DNA from: Flavobacterium amniphilum
GTDB lineage: Bacteria; Bacteroidota; Bacteroidia; Flavobacteriales; Flavobacteriaceae
Direction of reading: 5' to 3'
Assembly (NCBI RefSeq): GCF_023634845.1
Contig: NZ_JAMLJL010000017.1
Coordinates: 1-64,000 of the forward strand
DNA: 64,000 bases
Below are positions 61,399-64,000 of the stretch, in pieces. The notes under the pieces were generated by a model. It had not been told where the DNA came from, did not search any database, and was given only the letters and a program-made list of their open reading frames with translations. The translations under genes were made by a program, and so were the position numbers. The number at the start of each line of letters is the position of its first letter. Positions within the stretch are counted from its first letter, which is position 1.

Positions 61399-61430
61399 TT
61401 GCGTATTCGGAAATCATTTCTATAACTTTG
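61399..61430 (+). promoter_or_regulatory. Promoter of the trp operon
   Basis: TTG (61399-61401) and TAACTTTG (61423-61430) are 21 bases apart. Transcription would start near 61437, about 18 bases before the leader peptide ATG. The 61273-61722 gap holds this promoter, the leader peptide, the attenuator and a tandem duplication. Confidence 0.65.
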
Positions 61431-61454
61431 TACCGTTACAAAACAATAACAGAA

Positions 61455-61511
61455 ATGAACAACATTTTAAACAATACTTGGTGGTGGAATTACTTACGTC
61501 GAAAATCGTGA
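61455..61511 (+). CDS. trpL: Trp leader peptide (18 aa, three consecutive Trp)
   Basis: The reading frame encodes MNNILNNTWWWNYLRRKS and stops at TGA (61509-61511). Three successive Trp codons (61479-61487) are rare by chance and are what a ribosome senses in attenuation. It lies between a consensus promoter and a terminator, ahead of trpE. It is too short for normal gene calling. Its function would be to stall the ribosome when charged tRNA-Trp is low. Confidence 0.9.
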   Translation: MNNILNNTWWWNYLRRKS

Positions 61512-61584
61512 GCGAATCCTCCTATCTGTATTTTTAAAACCAAAATAGATAAAAAGGCTTGTCAATCACGACAAGCCTTTTTTT
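61493..61584 (+). promoter_or_regulatory. Trp attenuator (alternative RNA structures)
   Basis: Hairpin 1:2 pairs CTTACG (61493-61498) with CGTGAG (61507-61512). The terminator pairs 61553-61563 with 61570-61580. TCGTGA (61506-61511), which covers the leader stop, can instead pair with TCACGA (61566-61571) in the terminator loop and its 3' arm. A ribosome stalled on the Trp codons would cover CTTACG and free the CGTGAG strand. The pairing is short; the mechanism is inferred. Confidence 0.7.
61553..61584 (+). terminator. Attenuator terminator of the trp operon
   Basis: AAAGGCTTGTC pairs perfectly with GACAAGCCTTT over a 6-base loop and is followed by four more T. It lies 41 bases after the leader peptide stop and 138 bases before trpE. 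Confidence 0.92.
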
Positions 61585-61607
61585 ATTGCCAAAACTGAAA
61601 TGACATA

Positions 61608-61701
61608 ACTCGAGCCTGTAAGGCGAACAGCATTGAGCACAACAAAAATATAATGCAGCGAAATGACTCGAGCCTGAAAGGCGAACAGCATTGAGCACAA
61701 C
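61608..61701. repeat. 58-bp tandem duplication ahead of trpE
   Basis: ACTCGAGCCTGTAAGGCGAA and following bases to 61643 recur almost unchanged at 61666-61701. The flanking AGCGAAATGA (61657) recurs at 61717, where its ATG is the trpE start. So the trpE start context itself is part of the duplicated unit. Confidence 0.8.
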
Positions 61702-61722
61702 TAAAAAATAAAGTCAAGCGAA

Positions 61723-63123
61723 ATGAAAACATATAAATTACATACCCATTACAAACAAATCCTTGCCGATACGATTACGCCGGTAAGTATTTATCTGAAA
61801 ATCCGCGACAAATTCCCGAACAGTCTTTTGCTGGAAAGTAATGACTATCACAGCAATGAGAACAGTTTTTCCTACATCTGCTGCAATCCTATTGCCAGCA
61901 TAAAAGTGGAAAGCGAAAGTATTTCTGTAGCACTTCCTGACGGAAGCACGACTAAAAAACCAATCAACAACCAAACAAATGTTACAGAAAGTATTCAGGA
62001 ATTTGCCTCGCGGTTTGAGACACAAAACACCGGATTTAAATTTATCACCAACGGATTATTCGGGTTTACCAGTTATGATGCCGTACGGTATTTTGAGAAA
62101 GTTTCGATTGAAAAACGAACTTCTGATTTACAGATTCCCGATATTTATTATGCTGTTTACCAGAACATCATTGCCATCAATCATTTCAAAAACGAAGCTT
62201 ATATTTTTTGCCACAGCATTGACAATGAAAACAATATTGAAGAAATCGAACAACTCATCCAATCGAAGAATTTTGCTTCCTATTCCTTTTCGAAAGAAGG
62301 AGCATCAATTTCCAATTTAACGGATAATGATTTCAAAGCCAATGTTGCTTTGGCCAAAAAACACTGCTACCGTGGTGATATTTTCCAACTGGTTTTATCC
62401 AGAAGGTTCACGCAAGGTTTCAAAGGAGATGAGTTCAATGTGTACCGTGCTTTACGAAGTATCAACCCTTCTCCTTACCTGTTCTTCTTTGACTATGGCA
62501 ATTTCAAGATCATGGGTTCTTCACCTGAAGCACAACTCGTTATCAAAAACAGAAAAGCGGAAATCCATCCTATTGCCGGCACTTTCAAACGTACCGGAAA
62601 CGACGAACAGGACACCAATTTAGCCAAAGCGTTATGTGAAGATCCGAAAGAAAACAGCGAACATGTTATGCTGGTTGATTTAGCCCGGAATGATTTGAGC
62701 CGGAACGGCCATCAGGTAAACGTTGAGAAGTACAAGGAAGTCCAATTTTTTTCCCATGTGATCCATTTAGTTTCCAAAGTCAGCGGACAATTGCATGATG
62801 ATGCCTCCACTATGCAGGTAGTTGCCGATACCTTTCCGGCAGGGACTTTATCAGGAGCACCCAAGCACAGAGCCATGCAGTTAATTGAAAACATTGAAAA
62901 CACCAACCGGAATTTCTATGGAGGAGCCATTGGTTTTATGGATTTTGATGGTAATTTTAACCACGCAATCATGATCAGAACCTTTTTGAGTAAGAACCAT
63001 CAGTTGCATTATCAGGCAGGAGCCGGGATTGTAGCCGATTCAGATGAGGAAAACGAAATGCAGGAAGTATACAATAAATTAGGCGCTTTAAATAAAGCAC
63101 TTGAGTTAGCGGAGACTATTTAA
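61723..63123 (+). CDS. trpE: Anthranilate synthase component I
   Basis: The 466-residue protein begins with a regulatory domain holding the Trp-feedback motif LLES (residues about 32-36). The chorismate-binding domain follows: FQLVLSRRFTQGFKGDEFNVYRALR (in parts), NPSPYLFFFDYGNFKIMGSSPEAQL, HPIAGTFKRTG, ENSEHVMLVDLARNDLSRNG, and TFPAGTLSGAPKHRAMQLI near the end. It makes anthranilate from chorismate with ammonia delivered by TrpG. It lies downstream of an attenuator, and trpG follows 51 bases later. Confidence 0.96.
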   Translation: MKTYKLHTHYKQILADTITPVSIYLKIRDKFPNSLLLESNDYHSNENSFSYICCNPIASIKVESESISVALPDGSTTKKPINNQTNVTESIQEFASRFETQNTGFKFITNGLFGFTSYDAVRYFEKVSIEKRTSDLQIPDIYYAVYQNIIAINHFKNEAYIFCHSIDNENNIEEIEQLIQSKNFASYSFSKEGASISNLTDNDFKANVALAKKHCYRGDIFQLVLSRRFTQGFKGDEFNVYRALRSINPSPYLFFFDYGNFKIMGSSPEAQLVIKNRKAEIHPIAGTFKRTGNDEQDTNLAKALCEDPKENSEHVMLVDLARNDLSRNGHQVNVEKYKEVQFFSHVIHLVSKVSGQLHDDASTMQVVADTFPAGTLSGAPKHRAMQLIENIENTNRNFYGGAIGFMDFDGNFNHAIMIRTFLSKNHQLHYQAGAGIVADSDEENEMQEVYNKLGALNKALELAETI

Positions 63124-63174
63124 TTTTCAGTCGCAGTCGCAGTAAACAGTTGAATAAACTTAACAATTAAAAAA

Positions 63175-63744
63175 ATGAAAAAAATAGTAGTCATAGACAA
63201 TTACGATAGCTTCACCTATAACTTAGTTCATTATCTGGAAGATTTGAACTGTGACGTTACCGTATTCCGTAATGATGAATTTTATATAGATGAACTCAAA
63301 CCTTTCGATAAAATTTTGCTTTCACCCGGACCGGGAATCCCTGATGAAGCAGGTTTACTGAAGGAAGTCATCAAAACCTATGCTCCTTCCAAAAGCATAC
63401 TCGGTGTTTGTTTAGGCCAACAAGCCATCGGGGAAGTATTTGGCGGAAGCTTAACCAACCTTGAAAAAGTCTATCATGGTGTGGCTACCAAAGTCAGTAT
63501 CACCGTTCCCGATGAAGTCCTTTTCAATGGTTTAGCACAGGAAATCGAAGTGGGACGATACCATTCGTGGGTTGTTTCCAAAGAAGGTTTCCCAGAAGTA
63601 CTGGAAATCACTTCGGTAGATGATAACGGAGAGATTATGTCCCTCCGTCATAAAACATACGATGTACGCGGTGTGCAATACCACCCCGAAAGCGTTCTTA
63701 CACCCGACGGGAAGAAGATTCTTGAGAATTGGGTTACAAGTTAA
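63175..63744 (+). CDS. trpG: Anthranilate synthase component II (glutamine amidotransferase)
   Basis: The 189-residue protein has the class I amidotransferase pattern: VVIDNYDSFTYNLVHYLEDL, LLSPGPGIPDEAG, the nucleophile elbow GVCLGQQAIGE (Cys near residue 79), and the His-Glu pair in VQYHPESVLTP. It supplies ammonia from glutamine to TrpE. It may also serve PabA if none exists elsewhere. It is the second trp gene in this operon. Confidence 0.95.
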   Translation: MKKIVVIDNYDSFTYNLVHYLEDLNCDVTVFRNDEFYIDELKPFDKILLSPGPGIPDEAGLLKEVIKTYAPSKSILGVCLGQQAIGEVFGGSLTNLEKVYHGVATKVSITVPDEVLFNGLAQEIEVGRYHSWVVSKEGFPEVLEITSVDDNGEIMSLRHKTYDVRGVQYHPESVLTPDGKKILENWVTS

Positions 63745-63749
63745 GTACC

Positions 63750-63777
63750 TAGTAATTAGTGATTAGTAATTAGCTGA
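63750..63777. repeat. 7-bp array, left arm (TAGTRAT)
   Basis: TAGTAAT, TAGTGAT, TAGTAAT and TAGCTGAT lie in tandem 6 bases after the trpG stop. It is the reverse-complement form of the units at 63884-63914. Confidence 0.8.
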
Positions 63778-63883
63778 TCACCATTCAATATTTTTTTTGC
63801 AACAATTGCAGGATAGTAATTTTTACCATCCTAAGACCTTTACATCCCTAAACGATTCAAAAATAACAACTAACGATTAGCAG

Positions 63884-63914
63884 CTAATCACTAGTTACTA
63901 GTCACTAATCACTA
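63884..63914. repeat. 7-bp array, right arm (CTARTYA)
   Basis: CTAATCA, CTAGTTA, CTAGTCA and CTAATCA lie in tandem and end 6 bases before the trpD ATG. Together with 63750-63777 they can form a long hairpin between trpG and trpD. Confidence 0.8.
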
Positions 63915-63919
63915 AAAAA

Positions 63920-64000
63920 ATGAAAACACTATTAAACAGACTCATACAACACGAAACGCTGACCAAAGAAGAAGCAAAGCAGGCATTGGTCAACATTTCC
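63920..64000 (+). CDS. trpD: Anthranilate phosphoribosyltransferase, N-terminal fragment
   Basis: The first 27 codons are visible (MKTLLNRLIQHETLTKEEAK and a few more). The start LxRLIxxExLTxEEA is typical of TrpD, and the position after trpG supports it. It transfers a phosphoribosyl group to anthranilate. The gene is cut by the window edge. Confidence 0.88.
   Translation, partial: MKTLLNRLIQHETLTKEEAKQALVNIS

Noticed and set aside
55959..61584. Functional link between two terminators sharing AAAGGC.TGTC
   Set aside because: The hairpins at 55959 and 61553 are alike, but similar GC-rich stems are common in terminators and no other shared sequence is seen.

Overview
The window reads as chromosomal DNA of a member of the Bacteroidota, most likely a Flavobacterium or close relative. 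The evidence is an AT-rich genome with almost no Shine-Dalgarno sequences, several exact matches to the Flavobacterium promoter consensus (TTG-N17-23-TAnnTTTG), a type IX secretion (T9SS) sorting domain, DUF6443/RHS proteins, a SecD-SecF fusion, an extended NusB, a leucine dehydrogenase, a PUR-like DUF3276 protein and an ABC permease fused to an M1-type peptidase. I recognised no rRNA, tRNA or CRISPR array.

The left end (1-17.8 kb) is accessory in character. It opens with the tail of an IS110-type transposase and a secreted protein of unknown function. A minus-strand operon follows (10052 down to 1153): a T9SS-sorted repeat protein, two very large YD-repeat (RHS) proteins that look like two halves of one RHS shell, and a 63-residue two-helix membrane protein whose start lies 2 bases after the RHS stop. 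From 10 to 17.8 kb genes are sparse (an alpha/beta hydrolase, two small membrane proteins, a lipoprotein, a conserved protein of unknown function and a tryptophan-rich DUF6600 protein). The gaps hold a family of dispersed palindromic repeats and 7-bp tandem arrays.

From 17.8 to 21.6 kb a Crp/Fnr-type regulator precedes an MFS exporter, a luciferase-like oxidoreductase and a DJ-1/PfpI protein, a plausible stress or detoxification unit. From 21.6 to 48.2 kb most genes are housekeeping: RMD1 family, MBL hydrolase, gluzincin peptidase, pepT and a YdeI-like gene; nusB, DUF1573 and yajC; leucine dehydrogenase; an ABC exporter; a PUR-like protein; a CsaA-like protein; secDF; mdh; gyrB; asnB; an amidohydrolase with a GreA-like protein; an outer-membrane barrel with a large TPR protein; and ftsE. 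A GH25 lysozyme gene follows, then a 0.5-kb array of about 25 copies of a 20-bp repeat.

From 49.5 to 61.3 kb come redox genes (FMN reductase, a DODA-type dioxygenase, rhodanese, two thioredoxin-fold proteins), a marR-nitroreductase-yceI operon with two palindromes sitting on its promoter, a WD40-like protein, and an ABC transporter operon with its own HTH regulator and a DUF2975 membrane protein.

The right end is the start of a tryptophan operon. An 18-residue leader peptide with three consecutive Trp codons is followed by a terminator, trpE, trpG and the first 27 codons of trpD. This is a textbook layout for ribosome-mediated attenuation. The observations most worth a second look are the T9SS/split-RHS operon, the trp leader, the 20-bp array, the 7-bp arrays (including an inverted pair inside the trp operon) and the paired MarR-type palindromes.
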